6,792 nucleotides of DNA from Methanobacteriota archaeon. GTDB lineage: Archaea; Thermoplasmatota; Poseidoniia; Poseidoniales; Poseidoniaceae. Under the pieces are notes generated by a model that ran no database searches, had not been told where the DNA came from, and saw nothing but the letters and a program-made list of their open reading frames with translations. Below are positions 6,714 to 6,792 of this stretch, one piece after another (position 1 is the first letter of the stretch; the number at the start of each line of letters is the position of its first letter). Where the stretch lies: positions 1-6,792 of the forward strand of contig JABGWN010000128.1 of the NCBI GenBank assembly GCA_018645535.1, read 5' to 3'. The position numbers and the translations under genes are program-made.

Positions 6714-6792
6714 TTAAAGTGTACGCTCACGGTCATCAATCTGACGACCTACGCCAGCAGCACCGCCGGTTTTACGGACTTCTTTCCATGCC
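6714..6792 (-). CDS. C-terminal end of an unidentified protein (partial, 5' end beyond window)
   Basis: The last 25 codons and a TAA stop (6714-6716) are visible on the minus strand. The peptide contains 'AWKEVRKTGGAAGVGRQIDD' and ends 'RERTL'. It is charged and Gly/Ala-rich in the middle, with no hydrophobic segment, so this end is soluble. Codon choice is strikingly uniform: all four arginines are CGT and glycines are mostly GGC or GGT. That is more like a well-expressed gene than its neighbours, which also use CGA, AGA and GGA. I do not recognise the family. It lies on the same strand as, and 67 bases upstream of, the small membrane protein gene. The other frames at this edge are less convincing but the fragment is short. 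Confidence 0.6.
   Translation of the reverse strand, partial: AWKEVRKTGGAAGVGRQIDDRERTL

Overview
The window looks archaeal, most likely from marine Euryarchaeota of the Poseidoniales (Marine Group II) or a close relative. The main reason is the style of the large secreted protease. It is a KP-43-like subtilase followed by a long array of Asp-rich, TSP type 3-like repeats with recurring 'DAFP', 'TQW' and 'DR.GC' motifs. I associate that style with predicted secreted proteins of planktonic marine archaea. This is an inference from protein style and mid-40s GC by eye; no rRNA or marker gene is present to confirm it.

Layout. Positions 1-4409 (minus strand) are one uninterrupted reading frame with no stop. 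It encodes at least 1469 residues and runs off the left edge. It starts at ATG 4409, has a signal peptide, a propeptide, an S8 catalytic domain with a complete Asp287/His337/Asn447/Ser563 set, a KP-43-type C-terminal beta domain, and then eleven Ca-binding-type repeat units (about 720 residues) continuing past the edge. Positions 4410-4504 are a compact divergent intergenic region. Positions 4505-6352 (plus strand) encode a 615-residue ABC exporter half-transporter (six membrane helices plus a complete nucleotide-binding domain). Positions 6353-6646 (minus strand) encode a 97-residue two-helix membrane protein of unknown function; its stop codon abuts that of the ABC gene with no gap. Positions 6714-6792 (minus strand) are the last 25 codons of an unidentified gene.

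How they work together. The protease should leave the cell by the Sec route and act outside or on the cell surface, probably degrading proteins or peptides. The repeat array would form a rigid, Ca-dependent, disulphide-stapled stalk. The ABC exporter is divergently transcribed and could share a regulatory region with the protease, but nothing in the sequence shows that it exports it. No mobile element, CRISPR array, tRNA or rRNA was seen, and no stretch over 300 bases lacks a gene. The most interesting structure is the internal architecture of the repeat array: two co-varying unit subtypes and one hybrid unit that looks like an internal deletion.
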